From assembly GCA_017452945.1 (NCBI GenBank), contig JAFTLD010000009.1:48028-112027 (forward strand): 64,000 nucleotides of DNA, given 5' to 3'. The stretch's first letter is position 1; the number at the start of each line of letters is the position of its first letter. The notes below the pieces were generated by a model. That model saw only the letters and a program-made list of their open reading frames with translations. It had not been told where the DNA came from and made no database searches. Shown piece by piece: positions 40,401 to 46,142 of this stretch. The DNA is from Clostridia bacterium. GTDB taxonomy: Bacteria > Bacillota_A > Clostridia > Oscillospirales > CAG-272. Made by a program: the position numbers and the translations under genes.

Positions 40401-41624
40401 GGATTGAAGTATGCAACCTCGTCCGTTCTTGAACTGCAGCATGATGGTTGGACGGTTGGCGATCAGACGGTTCACCCGTTTGATGTTTGGAGCACCTTTG
40501 AGATCAACGATGATACGACAGAGTTGACCGTTACCGAAGCAACAAAGGCTATCAAGGTCAAGCCCGGCGCGATTATGATGTCGGTAAGCTATGATCAAGC
40601 CAACTCCGAGAAGACCATGACGGTTGACCTGTTCATTTACGTGGATTCTTTGGATGAAAAGTATAAGCCCACAGTCATATTTGGCGGTGAAAAGAAGGAA
40701 CTGGTAGAGATTGACTCTTCGATTATGATGTGGTTTGTCAGCATTGACTTGTCCGCAGCACAGATCACGCAGGGCGGAACCAACGTCCAGATTACGGTAG
40801 ATTACCCCGGCGTTTCCGTGAACGGTGAAGCTCCCGATAAGGTGATCGATAGTGTTCTGATTGCTTATGAGAAGGCTCTTGAAGGTTACTTGACGGAAAA
40901 CGGTGGCGATCTCGATGGCGAAGCGCAGGAAAAAGCGATTAACGCAGTGCTGAACTACGGTAAGACTGTACAGGTTTACTTCGAGAATGAAGATCCCAGT
41001 GATTGGGATTTCAAGGGTTATACCGATATTGCAAATTATACTAACAGTGTAGCACCTACGCAAAAATCGAACGCTGAGGGAACCTTCTCTTGGATGGGCG
41101 CTAACGTTCGATTTGACGAAGAATACAGTATGCGATATGAAATTGAACTGATTCTTCCGGAGGGAGCCACTGCGGAAAATGCGACCGCAACATTGATTGT
41201 TAGGGATGCGAACGGACAAATGCTTGACGATCCGTACACCGGTTTAGCAATTGAACCTAAGGTGAAGACACTGGAAGATGGAACTACACAAGTTGTTCCT
41301 GATCGGTATTACGTCATTTATCCTGTTCCCGCAAGTGATTTGGCAAAGGCCGGTACAACCGTACAGATGACGGTCACATTGTCTGATGGCACTATCATCG
41401 AGGCGCCTGAATATGAATATGGAATCCATGCTCATTTGACTTATTCTGTATATCGATATATGGAATACAAGAATGAGGACGGCACAGTATACCATATGAA
41501 TTTGGTTACGGGTGATGATGGAACCGGAGCAAAGACTAAGCAGTATGTGAACATGCTGGTGAGCTTGCTCAAGCTTGGCGAAGCTGTCAACGACATCGAA
41601 GAAATGACGTCTAATCAGCAATGA
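28422..41624 (+). CDS. giant secreted repeat protein, 4400 residues
   Basis: Residues 1-36 are a signal peptide (KLSIILMLVCAVWALLMIAI). Residues 40-820 are Ser/Thr/Gly-rich beta structure. Residues about 826-2330 open with SLQAAINYAQSGDVITLL, a typical start of a right-handed beta-helix. They continue with irregular repeats of the form IGSIG...ITVTGSYGIYNSGEID, often with a 'TKxxxxTYxxPYIGSI' insert. Residues about 2331-3940 hold about 38 modules of 38-46 residues, each with Cys, Cys-x2-Cys and a closing Gly-His. Residues 3950-4400 form a unique C-terminal domain. No LPXTG, S-layer-homology or C-terminal membrane segment was seen. The start overlaps the Lgt-like gene. It is probably a surface or appendage protein; function unknown. 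Confidence 0.88.
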   Translation: MRLFKKKNKLSIILMLVCAVWALLMIAIPVMRVAAEGTLSVPSLGVSSSGTSSNVSWTLNGTSASISMTSTSSTSCGTTSWDTKEGKLTFTNNYSKNAVLSFDYVASNKATLTLGGEAINDDSGAKSVELSAGATYAIYITSPENSVQTTLNLTNIQLVEKSDTKISFMPVDGIPYSVNGTQVSTSPLEITGQAGDIYTITSGKANYYCIYLDWTNGTESGKFALNSANQVSPGETCTITPIFIYDENGVAPFKVGSTQYWTWDSAFIAAGTGTVIMSENYVLPSDLAGNGLGSNGKYVSYDTTTGKITYTIPSGATLLIPYSSDNTTIKGENEDFPYANTTTVNNSSTGVLDPSSGLYLTLTVPQNANVAVSGGRLVVGGTIHSAAGGKAAGVTAGGDRGTHSNIQLNGTISLEEGSKLSTTGYILGNGTLQVASGASVYQPFIVLDYRGGSYTVSTNGTISPFVRFAVQNIQSDVIMYSGSKMYGYADLYTGSYSAFGVEVMAAKHNCSTPLLIGDGSQDALIQLASGAVLRSTYDSSTYVASFNNYCKDIGKLSLHITGGASFGSLELSVSAAGQTEQVSTKSIVFPVPYNFDITLSAVSNADGTYGNGTYSIPNAMALLPGATMTVEEGATLNISSTFMVFDGFYEHTQSGEYGDSSTPVAIHQTSNQSYPISDMLQSGTFGGNGTANFIVNGNLVVTNTGNFGGLIQTSGTAGQLRINGSTSCTVDMGLGGTGLGKLSKDFAGKTRRALNAQIIDPATGKLTNITQGTTYKSTTGYAMLLEYTYTLWTTPTETQSVTDPLSAVVSGGWYTGDSVPVPTGDVASITRGGTVTKYPSLQAAINYAQSGDVITLLKDLDSWEPLYIPETLQNLTIDLGGHAISNPKGYGLIVNDGGVTVNLGGIDFEYSSYVMFIQNRENATLTLNTNGGSLIIGDLTVAYDSVIYNYGTLTMNMGGGDITVGNVSNTDATATTALLQSVIANYGTMTLDMGGGDITVGDASTGKASTVQNSVIENHGSMTLRLGGGNITIGVEGVTANNSLSAIVNYGSMDITGPGTITNHASSTAGISVGATSTTISFVSAIRNEGEDAELSVQGVTLATTQAQVNTSNALLHNSSVIINFKGATITKLDNVTITHVNGHGIYNLGGTIDLISGGSIVGYRGIYNQNIRSGAEKVGEGLVVDYEAMIREIKDVTITVTQYGIYNYGTIGTICGSTSITADTYAIYNSNGWYYNTNKNFVETVTDSDGQVVTSYYDLDYDFDGVTADALLNGTKKLRLPTIARITDNVQISTTSATADNRTVYNLGYIAEISGNVSISAACKTAIRIETGGRIGTISGNVAISSATGSYSSCPVIYITGQPTLSITDYKDAAGSVVQKTVTEYGNPSSIGSINGDGATGITITSGGSYGIYLASGGEIDSIGGKVSISTTGYGIAIHSTGALSTREIVYTYTDSASRETRTKIVTTSTYVPNRIGTIGANASDQITITVTGSYGISNAGEIGSIGGNVTISAASYGITVSSTGPLEKQIIDQTVQYNAETKKDVDTKKITESTYKSAYIGSIGDASSDVITITVTGSTGIGNSGVIDSIGGKVTINAGSYGISNSSQSMLKNVVTITYAAGGTTKTKQETNTDYVAPHIGTIGGDANDSVSITVSGNYGIFNVGTIDRIGSITVEANNYAICNGYSSSPSILTKEETIDYAADGKAETKKDSSYTYSAPYIGSIAGVSTDVVSIKANASYGLYNSGTIEKIGPGKVTIDVTTSYGIHNVWYTYTYLTRHEVIEKDDAGQLITDKDITYEYCTPHISSISNVTITVGTSYGIYNSGEIDHIGSVSITSPSYGIANTSQTTTKREDHYTYGDDGKETIKDITYTYAFPYIGTIGESADDVVSITVTGSYGIYNAGQIDLIGSGTTVSANTYTVYNHNERRYGYHEVTTSAPDVNATDKFLTIYDRTYIYREPATITKIEGATITSTSTGTSASKSSAIYNYGHIESIKNAKISAKGRYAIYNSPDGALSGERNTIQWYLGASLFATSAKQFNETNQGTVNYRASSIGIIDGCTLEATSYVVVNGGKIENITNSKIKSEGERAISNESALRTSIEYQPDLSEYLVYDQDAGKYAWYSKLDEDTGTREPITAAPSTTNKELPVITSIGEGNVITGTTNVVMNYGRIESIDSEEGKSTLIKASAGVAIYNYRGLMLATNDYRSATIGTINNVVVIGTTYAIKNGDGNADYAAVQIDELGEGLIAIATGSSGYALYTADNATTALISGGYYHSAKGTQGYAIRNFASQIYPEGMKLSATTQSVTVTLDDGSQATYDCYYITDATCTHSYIGTVTTPATCTTAGVKTFTCSLCGDSYTEAIANTGHIEVVDAAKAPTCTETGLTEGKHCSVCGTVTVAQTSVDALGHTEKTITGKAATCTATGLTEGKQCTVCGVTTVTQTEIPATGHTYDVGGAYDKTCNTCGATRTCTHPTTETVSGKAATCTETGLTEGARCTVCGETTTPQEVIPVLAHTEVIDAAVAATCTATGKTEGKHCSVCNTVLVAQTDVPALGHTSVVDEAKAPTCTDTGLTEGSHCETCGTVLVAQEVVDALGHTEVIDAAVGATCEETGLTEGKHCSVCNTIIVAQTEVAVLGHTEVIDKAVASTCTATGLTEGKHCGRENCDKVFVAQEVIPALGHTEVVDAAVAPTCSATGLTEGKHCSVCNEVLVAQSVVDKLDHTEVIDAAVAATCTDTGLTEGSHCETCGTVLVAQTVVPALGHTEVIDAAVAATCTDSGLTEGKHCSVCNEVLVAQTVIPALGHTEVIDAEVAATCTATGLTEGKHCSVCGEVLVAQTEVAALGHTEVVDAAVAATCTTTGLTEGKHCSVCNEVLVAQEVVAALGHTEVVDAAVAATCTTTGLTEGKHCSVCNEVLVKQEVVAAKGHEYTSEVTTPATCTEAGVKTFTCSKCGDSDTEVVPAIGHNYSSDVTDPTCTAEGYTTNTCSNCGDTYQSDKVASLGHKYEGVVTAPTCTEDGYTTYTCSVCDDSYVGDEVDALGHKYEGVVTAPTCTEDGYTTYTCSVCDDSYVGDEVDALGHKYEGVVTVPTCTEDGYTTYTCSVCDDSYVGDKTDKKGHTAGKSVVENATDATCGNAGSYDEVVYCSVCGVELSREEKTVDALPHNYESVVTTEATCTQNGLMTYTCSACGDSYTETINATGHTLTQVGAKAPTCTEAGYEAYEHCSSCTYTTYKEIASDGHKYENSVTAPTCTEGGYTTYTCSVCGDTYTADQTQALDHTEVNDAAVAPTCTETGLTEGSHCFVCGTVLVKQTVVSATGHSYDDGVVTTDPMCTVAGVKTFTCTCGDSYTEPIQAKGHSYTPVVTDPTCTAEGYTTNTCSNCGDTYTSDKKAALGHTEVVDAAVAATCTATGLTEGKHCSVCGEVITAQTEVAALGHTEVIDAAVAATCTATGLTEGKHCSVCNTVLVAQTDVPALGHTEADAVIENSTAASCGQAGSYEEVVYCSVCGAELSRVDKTVNALPHTDSTAVEENRTEASCTESGSYDSVVYCSVCGAETKRDPVIIDALGHTEVIDAAAAPTCTESGLTEGKHCSVCDEVFVEQTVVDALGHTKVTDDAVEPTCTETGLTEGAHCDVCGEVITEQTVIDALGHDEVVDAAVEATCTEKGLTEGSHCNVCGEVLVAQEEIKALGHNEITDAAVDATCTTSGLTEGKHCDVCDTVIVKQTVVDALGHTEGAPVVENSNATSCGEAGSYEEVVYCTVCGEELSREKKTVDALPHSPASEVIENETEATCTTAGSYESVVYCSTCGVELSRKPQTVDALGHTESQPVMENRVESTCTTAGSYDSVVYCTVCGEELSRTTTTIRVKGHTIVIDRAADATCTAVGKTEGKHCTVCKEILVAQVITPATGHAYDNDQDSECNTCGYNRDLVCEHTETVPKCDKMYRWNECVNCLATVGEIEDRTYTIHVIGYWEGKSTIADAKYGSDLGLKYATSSVLELQHDGWTVGDQTVHPFDVWSTFEINDDTTELTVTEATKAIKVKPGAIMMSVSYDQANSEKTMTVDLFIYVDSLDEKYKPTVIFGGEKKELVEIDSSIMMWFVSIDLSAAQITQGGTNVQITVDYPGVSVNGEAPDKVIDSVLIAYEKALEGYLTENGGDLDGEAQEKAINAVLNYGKTVQVYFENEDPSDWDFKGYTDIANYTNSVAPTQKSNAEGTFSWMGANVRFDEEYSMRYEIELILPEGATAENATATLIVRDANGQMLDDPYTGLAIEPKVKTLEDGTTQVVPDRYYVIYPVPASDLAKAGTTVQMTVTLSDGTIIEAPEYEYGIHAHLTYSVYRYMEYKNEDGTVYHMNLVTGDDGTGAKTKQYVNMLVSLLKLGEAVNDIEEMTSNQQ
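35410..40230 (+). repeat. array of about 38 Cys/His module repeats inside the giant gene
   Basis: Coding repeats of mostly 114 or 123 bases (38 or 41 codons). Three sequence types alternate: one with TGLTEGKHCSVC, one with GYTTYTCSVC, and one with GSYEEVVYCSVCG. Each module has C, then C-x2-C about 10 residues on, then H about 15-17 residues later. This 3Cys+1His set could bind a metal ion; that is inference. Confidence 0.9.
37440..37781 (+). repeat. three tandem, almost identical 114-bp units
   Basis: The units 37440-37553, 37554-37667 and 37668-37781 each encode KYEGVV...DDSYVGD. The first two differ by a single silent change in the bases I compared, and the third has a few substitutions. 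Such identity points to recent duplication and is a likely site of slippage or assembly collapse. Confidence 0.85.
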
Positions 41625-41669
41625 TTGGCGAATGATGAGTGGGGAAACCCATCCAAATGATCCAAAACA

Positions 41670-41711
41670 GCCTATATAGGCAAAAAGGGGCTGTTGCTCG
41701 GCAACAGCCCC
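41670..41711 (+). other. stable hairpin between the giant gene and the third pilin
   Basis: GGGGCTGTTGC (41687-41697) and GCAACAGCCCC (41701-41711) form a perfect 11-bp stem with a 3-base loop. The palindrome GCCTATATAGGC (41670-41681) precedes it. No U run follows on the plus strand, so it may be an RNA-processing or stability element instead of a terminator. Confidence 0.55.
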
Positions 41712-41734
41712 GATTGGAGTATGAGAGGTTTATT

Positions 41735-42421
41735 ATGAAGAAGAATAATAAAGGTTTTTCGCTGGTCGAATTGATTGTTGTCATAGCGATTATGGCAATC
41801 CTTGCGGCGGTAGCGGTGGCAAGTTTTTCAATTTATATTGACCGTGCGCAGGAAGAATCTGATGAGAATTATCTCAGAAATATCATATATTTTGCAATCC
41901 TGTATTCGACTGAATATCAGATTCCCTTGGAAGGACTTGTTGTAGATCCCATCGTTGAAAGCGGTGCCAATATTAAATTGATCATTGGCTATGAAGATGA
42001 CGGAAGATATAATTATTATGATAAGGACAGGACCGAGTATAACGACATTGGAAACCCTGACATTAGCGGAATGATTTATGATGCTGTAGGCCCCGGTTAT
42101 GTTGAAGGTGGATTTGACAACGGTAATTACCAGCCTGGTGATGATGAAGTTGTTATCCCACCGAATAATACTGGAGATTTGAATTGTCCGCACACGAATA
42201 TGGAACTCTTTTATGAGCAAGAGGCAACCTGCGCACAAATTGGTTTGAAGCAGTATAAATGTAGTGACTGTTCGAAAACCGAAACAATTGTGGAAAACCT
42301 CAAGAATCATAGTTTCTCCGAGGTAGCTAGCGAAGGCAAATATACGTATTATACTTGTGACGATTGCGGACGAATTCAGATCAAGAGCTCTGACGGCTCT
42401 GTCATCGTACCTATTGACTAA
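41735..42421 (+). CDS. type IV pilin-like protein C with C-terminal Cys/His module
   Basis: A 228-residue prepilin (leader MKKNNKG, then FSLVELIVVIAIMAILAAVAV with Glu5). The mature part is acidic and Tyr/Asn/Gly-rich (DDGRYNYYDKDRTEYN). From about residue 150 it carries CPHTN, ATCAQIGLKQYKCSDC, a His, and YYTCDDCGRIQI, the same C / C-x2-C / H pattern as in the giant protein. Its end (GSVIVPID) also resembles the end of the next gene product. Start at 41735 behind GAGG; the longer frame upstream runs through the hairpin and lacks homology. The shared module suggests contact with the giant protein. Confidence 0.86.
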   Translation: MKKNNKGFSLVELIVVIAIMAILAAVAVASFSIYIDRAQEESDENYLRNIIYFAILYSTEYQIPLEGLVVDPIVESGANIKLIIGYEDDGRYNYYDKDRTEYNDIGNPDISGMIYDAVGPGYVEGGFDNGNYQPGDDEVVIPPNNTGDLNCPHTNMELFYEQEATCAQIGLKQYKCSDCSKTETIVENLKNHSFSEVASEGKYTYYTCDDCGRIQIKSSDGSVIVPID

Positions 42422-42423
42422 CT

Positions 42424-42699
42424 ATGAAAAAAATAGTGTTAACATGCATGCTTTTGGCGTGTATGCTGGCAGCTTGTAATGATAATGAGCAGGTGCATGA
42501 GCATGTGCCTGACGGTGCAGACTGCCAACACGTGCAGTATTGTGCCGAGTGCGGTGAACAGCTTGCAGAGCAGGGGCCGCATGACTATCCCGATCAACCG
42601 AACGCGGAAAAAGGCGGTTATTCGTTTTATTCGTGTCGCGTTTGCGGAAAAATTGAAATTGTCAACGAGAACGGCTTGCCTGTCGTGCCCGTGGAGTGA
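42424..42699 (+). CDS. small lipoprotein with Cys/His module
   Basis: A 91-residue protein. Signal peptide with lipobox LLACMLAAC (lipidated cysteine near residue 18), then a single module: DCQHVQYCAECGEQL, a His in GPHDYP, and FYSCRVCGKIEIV. The ending (NENGLPVVPVE) parallels that of pilin C (SSDGSVIVPID), so the two probably share a duplicated C-terminal unit. It starts two bases after pilin C. It may tether the structure to the membrane; this is inference. Confidence 0.82.
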   Translation: MKKIVLTCMLLACMLAACNDNEQVHEHVPDGADCQHVQYCAECGEQLAEQGPHDYPDQPNAEKGGYSFYSCRVCGKIEIVNENGLPVVPVE

Positions 42700-42707
42700 G
42701 GTATATT

Positions 42708-43256
42708 ATGCGAAAAATGAAATTTGTCTTGCTTGTGTTGGCATTGTGCGCCTGCCTTGTTGTGACGATCAGTGCCGATGATGGCAACTATGGAGAGGAT
42801 ATTGAATTTGGTACTCCCGGAGAAACTACTGTTGAGCCCGAAACCGAGCCAAGCACGGAAGAAGTGACAACCGAGCCTGTGACCTCCGAGACGGAAGAGC
42901 AGACTACTGAGCCTGAAACTTCTGAAACCGAGGATCAGACGACCGAGCCTGTGACTTCGGAGAGTGGTGAGGTGACTACCGAGCCGGATACTTCCGAAAG
43001 CGAAGAGGTGACGACTGAGCCCGACGGTTCCGTAACCGAGGATCAGACCACTGAGCCTGCGGCTTCGGGAACCGATGCGCCTGCGACTACGAGTCCTGCG
43101 GAGAGCGAGACGAGTGGCGATCAGGAGAAGCCTTGGATGCTGCCCATTCCAGTGATCTTTATCACGATCGGCGTGGTTGGCATCGGTGGTATTGTCTTGC
43201 TGGTCATTCTTTTGAGAATGTATTTCCGCGCCCAACAGGAAGACGAGAAAAAATGA
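42708..43256 (+). CDS. Thr/Glu-rich protein with C-terminal membrane anchor
   Basis: A 182-residue protein with a signal peptide (residues 1-24, FVLLVLALCACLVVTISA). About 110 residues of repeats such as TTEPVTSETEEQ and TTEPDTSESEEV follow, then one C-terminal membrane helix (IPVIFITIGVVGIGGIVLLV) and a short basic tail. This is a stalk-like surface spacer of mucin type. The start is taken at ATG 42708 because GGAGTGAGG precedes it; GTG 42696 and ATG 42717 are alternatives. It lies eight bases after the lipoprotein gene and ends the locus before a strong terminator. Function unknown. Confidence 0.75.
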   Translation: MRKMKFVLLVLALCACLVVTISADDGNYGEDIEFGTPGETTVEPETEPSTEEVTTEPVTSETEEQTTEPETSETEDQTTEPVTSESGEVTTEPDTSESEEVTTEPDGSVTEDQTTEPAASGTDAPATTSPAESETSGDQEKPWMLPIPVIFITIGVVGIGGIVLLVILLRMYFRAQQEDEKK

Positions 43257-43312
43257 TCAATGCGTGATTGATGCCAGATCAACGATTGATCCATAAAAAT
43301 CAATGAAGATCA

Positions 43313-43345
43313 ATAACGCCCCCGGGCTCGGGGGCGTTATTTTTG
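43313..43345 (+). terminator. terminator of the pilin locus
   Basis: ATAACGCCCCCG (43313-43324) and CGGGGGCGTTAT (43329-43340) form a perfect 12-bp stem with a 4-base loop, followed by TTTTT. It lies between convergent genes. Confidence 0.92.
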
Positions 43346-43426
43346 CGTTCAAACAGCCACGGAGCGTTTTTCGGCTCGTGGTGCCACATTGCCATGGCGG
43401 GTTTTTGCGTGTTCGTGCGGTGGCGT

Positions 43427-44023
43427 TTATTTATCAAACGCAGGGTTGTATGCGTAGTAATTCTTGCTGTCGAGGCGTTCGCGGGTCTTGTTCAGGGCTT
43501 CTGCAAAGCGCTGATAGTGTACGAGCTCGCGTTGGCGCAAGAAGCGGATGGCGTCCTTGACGTCGGGATCATCGGCAAGGCGCAGGATATTGTCGTAGGT
43601 CGTGCGCGCCTTTTGCTCTGCCGCCAAGTCTTCGTTCAGATCGGTGATGGGATCGCCCTTGACTGCCAGGTATTTTGCATCAAAGGGAACGCCCGCTGCG
43701 CTGACGGGGTAAACACCTGTGGTATGATCCACAAAATACGCAGCGAACGGACTTTCGGAGACTTCTTTTTCGGAAAGGTTTCGCGTCAGCTGATATACGA
43801 TTGATGCAATCATTTCCATGTGTGCGAGCTCTTCGGTGCCGATGTCCGTGAGTGTGCCAATGATCTCCTTATCGGGCATGCTGTAGCGTTGATTGAGATA
43901 GCGGAGCGATGCGCCCAGCTCACCGTCGGGGCCGCCCAGCTGCGTGATAATGGCGGTGGCGAGCTTGGGATTGGGGGTTTTGATGTTGACGGGGTATTGC
44001 AGCTTTCTTTCATAGATCCACAT
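43427..44023 (-). CDS. cotJC: spore coat protein CotJC, manganese-catalase family
   Basis: A 198-residue ferritin-like protein of the CotJC/manganese catalase family, known as a spore coat component in Bacillus and Clostridia. The N-terminus MWIYERKLQYPV, the TDIGTEELAHMEM helix and the later LNEDLAAEQKARTTYDN helix carry the Glu and His residues that bind the di-metal site. It is the last gene of the minus-strand cotJA-cotJB-cotJC cluster. Twelve bases separate it from cotJB. Its presence is good evidence for a sporulating lineage. Confidence 0.93.
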   Translation of the reverse strand: MWIYERKLQYPVNIKTPNPKLATAIITQLGGPDGELGASLRYLNQRYSMPDKEIIGTLTDIGTEELAHMEMIASIVYQLTRNLSEKEVSESPFAAYFVDHTTGVYPVSAAGVPFDAKYLAVKGDPITDLNEDLAAEQKARTTYDNILRLADDPDVKDAIRFLRQRELVHYQRFAEALNKTRERLDSKNYYAYNPAFDK

Positions 44024-44035
44024 AATGCACCATCC

Positions 44036-44302
44036 TTACATATCGTTTTGCCAGGGCCAAGGGCTCTGACCCCATTCCCAAAGGGTGGGGTTTTTGTTGT
44101 CCATAATGGTCATGGGGCCGCAGTTCTGCTTGTAAGCCTCCGCTACCGTTTCGCGCTCAGCGGTCAGCTTTTGGTAATAGTCCAGTGCGGCGGCGTTGTC
44201 GGGGTAACTGTCCAGGTAAAGTGCCAGCTCCACAATGGCGAAATCCAAGCGCTGCAGCCGTGCGTAAAGATTTTTGCAATCTCTGTTTTGCGTCTGTTCC
44301 AT
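44036..44302 (-). CDS. cotJB: spore coat protein CotJB
   Basis: An 88-residue protein with the CotJB pattern LQRLDFAIVELALYLDSYP, DNAAALDYYQKL and the C-terminal WEWGQSPWPWQND. In B. subtilis the three CotJ proteins are made in the mother cell under sigma-E and assemble together into the coat. It is three bases downstream of cotJA. Length is normal. Confidence 0.92.
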   Translation of the reverse strand: MEQTQNRDCKNLYARLQRLDFAIVELALYLDSYPDNAAALDYYQKLTAERETVAEAYKQNCGPMTIMDNKNPTLWEWGQSPWPWQNDM

Positions 44303-44305
44303 ATC

Positions 44306-44596
44306 TTACCGTCCTTTCCGCGAGCCCTTGAAGGGGAAGTCAAGATCCTTGAAAAGGGTGCCCTTTTCAAGCCATTGCTCGCAATCGTAAAGGTTTTCAA
44401 AGCCTTGAGCGGGCGCGTACACCATCGCAAGGGGATAGGTGTCAAGGCAGGGGGGATTGCCGGGGCGGTTGGGGCTTGTGTTCATGACCGGAACGTCAGC
44501 CTCGCAGCAACAGTCCCGGGTGTTTTGGTATTGTCGCAACGCTGCATATGGTGCGCGCTCTCTGCCGCGTCCTGCGTTGCTTCTTTGTGCGTACAT
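44306..44596 (-). CDS. cotJA: spore coat-associated protein CotJA
   Basis: A 96-residue protein whose second half (PLAMVYAPAQGFENLYDCEQ) matches CotJA. The first half is Arg-rich with three consecutive cysteines (DCCCEADVP), less usual for the family. Start set at 44596 because AGGAGG lies six bases upstream on the minus strand; the longer frame to 44626 includes that ribosome site. CATATACT at 44648-44641 is a possible sporulation-type minus-10 box, with low certainty. Confidence 0.88.
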   Translation of the reverse strand: MYAQRSNAGRGRERAPYAALRQYQNTRDCCCEADVPVMNTSPNRPGNPPCLDTYPLAMVYAPAQGFENLYDCEQWLEKGTLFKDLDFPFKGSRKGR

Positions 44597-44792
44597 GATT
44601 TGTCCTCCTGTACATGGATTGAGCATATGCGCTCAATGGCAGTATATGACGAATACAAGCGAAGCGTGTCGAGACTTGACGTGTGGATTTTCGGAGTGCA
44701 GCGTTGAAAAATCCATGCTTTGTTTGGGAATGTTTTTTTATGCCATACTATCTTTTATAGAAGTTTATTTTTATAAAAATTCAGAAAAACTA

Positions 44793-44821
44793 TTGACAAA
44801 GTGTAAAAAGCGTGATAAAAT
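44793..44821 (+). promoter_or_regulatory. sigma-A promoter of the glycosyltransferase cluster
   Basis: TTGACA (44793-44798) and TAAAAT (44816-44821) with a 17-base spacer, 36 bases before the glycosyltransferase start. Confidence 0.85.
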
Positions 44822-44857
44822 GGTTTCGAAAACCACATTCGGGTAAGGAGGCTCATT

Positions 44858-46135
44858 TTGGAAATTTTGCTGTATAGCTTGTTCGCTGTATTTTGCGGCG
44901 TTTCATTGATCGGTATTGTCTTGTTCTTCCCCAGAATGAAATGCTGGTTCTATGCATTCGGACATCAGGAGAAGTTATATAATCCCAAGAAAAACCGTTT
45001 GGCTGTCATTGTTCCTGCTAAAAATGAGAGTGAATCGATCACCCCGTTTTTTGACAGTGTGGACAGACAGACCTACGAAAAGGAGCTTTTCGACGTTTAC
45101 GTTGTAGTGGACGATCCGAGCGATCCCACCATTGCCATGACCGAGCAGAGAGGGCATAATCCCGTGATCGTGTCGGGACAGACCAAAAAGGGAGATGCGC
45201 TGGACGGCTGCCTCAAGCGCATTTTGATGGAGGATTCCGACGCGTACGACGCATACATTGTCATTGACGCAGATACCGTGTTGGACGATGCGTATCTGGA
45301 AGAGATGAATAACGCCATGATTAAGGATACCGAGATCGTGGTGTCCAAAAAGCGCGTCAAGAATTATTATTTTGGTGATAAGAGCACAAGAACCCTGTCG
45401 GCTTGCTGTAACGGTATCATCTGGACGCTGATGGACAACATGGGCAACTACTATAAATCCAAGCATGGATACCCCTGCTTTATCGTAGGTACAGGCTTTC
45501 TCATGCGTGCCGATCTGGTGCGAAAAAACGGTGGTTGGCCGTATCAGAGCACACTGACCGAGGACGTGGAGCTGCTGATGGACACGGTGCTGTCCGGTTA
45601 TAAAACCACTTATTACGAGCATGCGATCATCTATATGGAAGAAGCCACCAAGCTTTCTGTGACCAACAATCGCAGACAGCGCTGGATGACCGGTGTGGTG
45701 GACAGTGAGCGCTTGTATACGCCGCGCATCGACGCCAAGGTCAGAAACAAGCGTGATTGGAAAATGCGTTTTTATGTGACCAATCTGAACATTGTATACA
45801 GCTTGGTTGGTACGGCTCTTGCATATTCCGCTATCAACCTTGTGCTGACGCTCGTGCTTGCTATCCTTGCGCATCCGCTTTGGTGGTGGGCGCTGCTGGG
45901 AGCTGTGATCGGCATCGGCGCGATCTACGCATATTTCTTGGTACCTACACTGATTGCCGTCTTTTCGGATTGGAAAGTGATAAAGCTTTCCTTCCCCGGA
46001 AAAATACTGCTGATTTTTGCACATCCCATATATTATATGGGCTATATCCCCGTGATGTGGCGCGCGTTGTTCTCCCAAAAGGGAAGAAGCACGTGGGTAG
46101 CGATTGAGCGCGGGAATTTCACAAAAGGAAGGTGA
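44858..46135 (+). CDS. family 2 glycosyltransferase, membrane-bound, BcsA-like
   Basis: A 425-residue protein with one N-terminal helix, a cytoplasmic GT-A domain and two or more C-terminal helices. VIVPAKNESES starts the nucleotide-sugar fold. IDADT gives the DxD residues D137 and D139, TEDVELL gives the acceptor-site E235-D236, and NRRQRWMTG is the QxxRW-type motif at 274-276. This set is typical of processive or membrane glycosyltransferases. The start is TTG at 44858, chosen because AAGGAGG is six bases upstream and homology begins there. The two following genes encode acyltransferase-type proteins, suggesting a glycolipid pathway. The product is unknown. Confidence 0.88.
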   Translation: MEILLYSLFAVFCGVSLIGIVLFFPRMKCWFYAFGHQEKLYNPKKNRLAVIVPAKNESESITPFFDSVDRQTYEKELFDVYVVVDDPSDPTIAMTEQRGHNPVIVSGQTKKGDALDGCLKRILMEDSDAYDAYIVIDADTVLDDAYLEEMNNAMIKDTEIVVSKKRVKNYYFGDKSTRTLSACCNGIIWTLMDNMGNYYKSKHGYPCFIVGTGFLMRADLVRKNGGWPYQSTLTEDVELLMDTVLSGYKTTYYEHAIIYMEEATKLSVTNNRRQRWMTGVVDSERLYTPRIDAKVRNKRDWKMRFYVTNLNIVYSLVGTALAYSAINLVLTLVLAILAHPLWWWALLGAVIGIGAIYAYFLVPTLIAVFSDWKVIKLSFPGKILLIFAHPIYYMGYIPVMWRALFSQKGRSTWVAIERGNFTKGR

Positions 46136-46142
46136 GTATCCC

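Noticed and set aside
43303..44846. Plus-strand frames opposite cotJC, cotJB and cotJA
   Set aside because: The minus-strand CotJ proteins match their families over full length; the opposite frames have no motifs.
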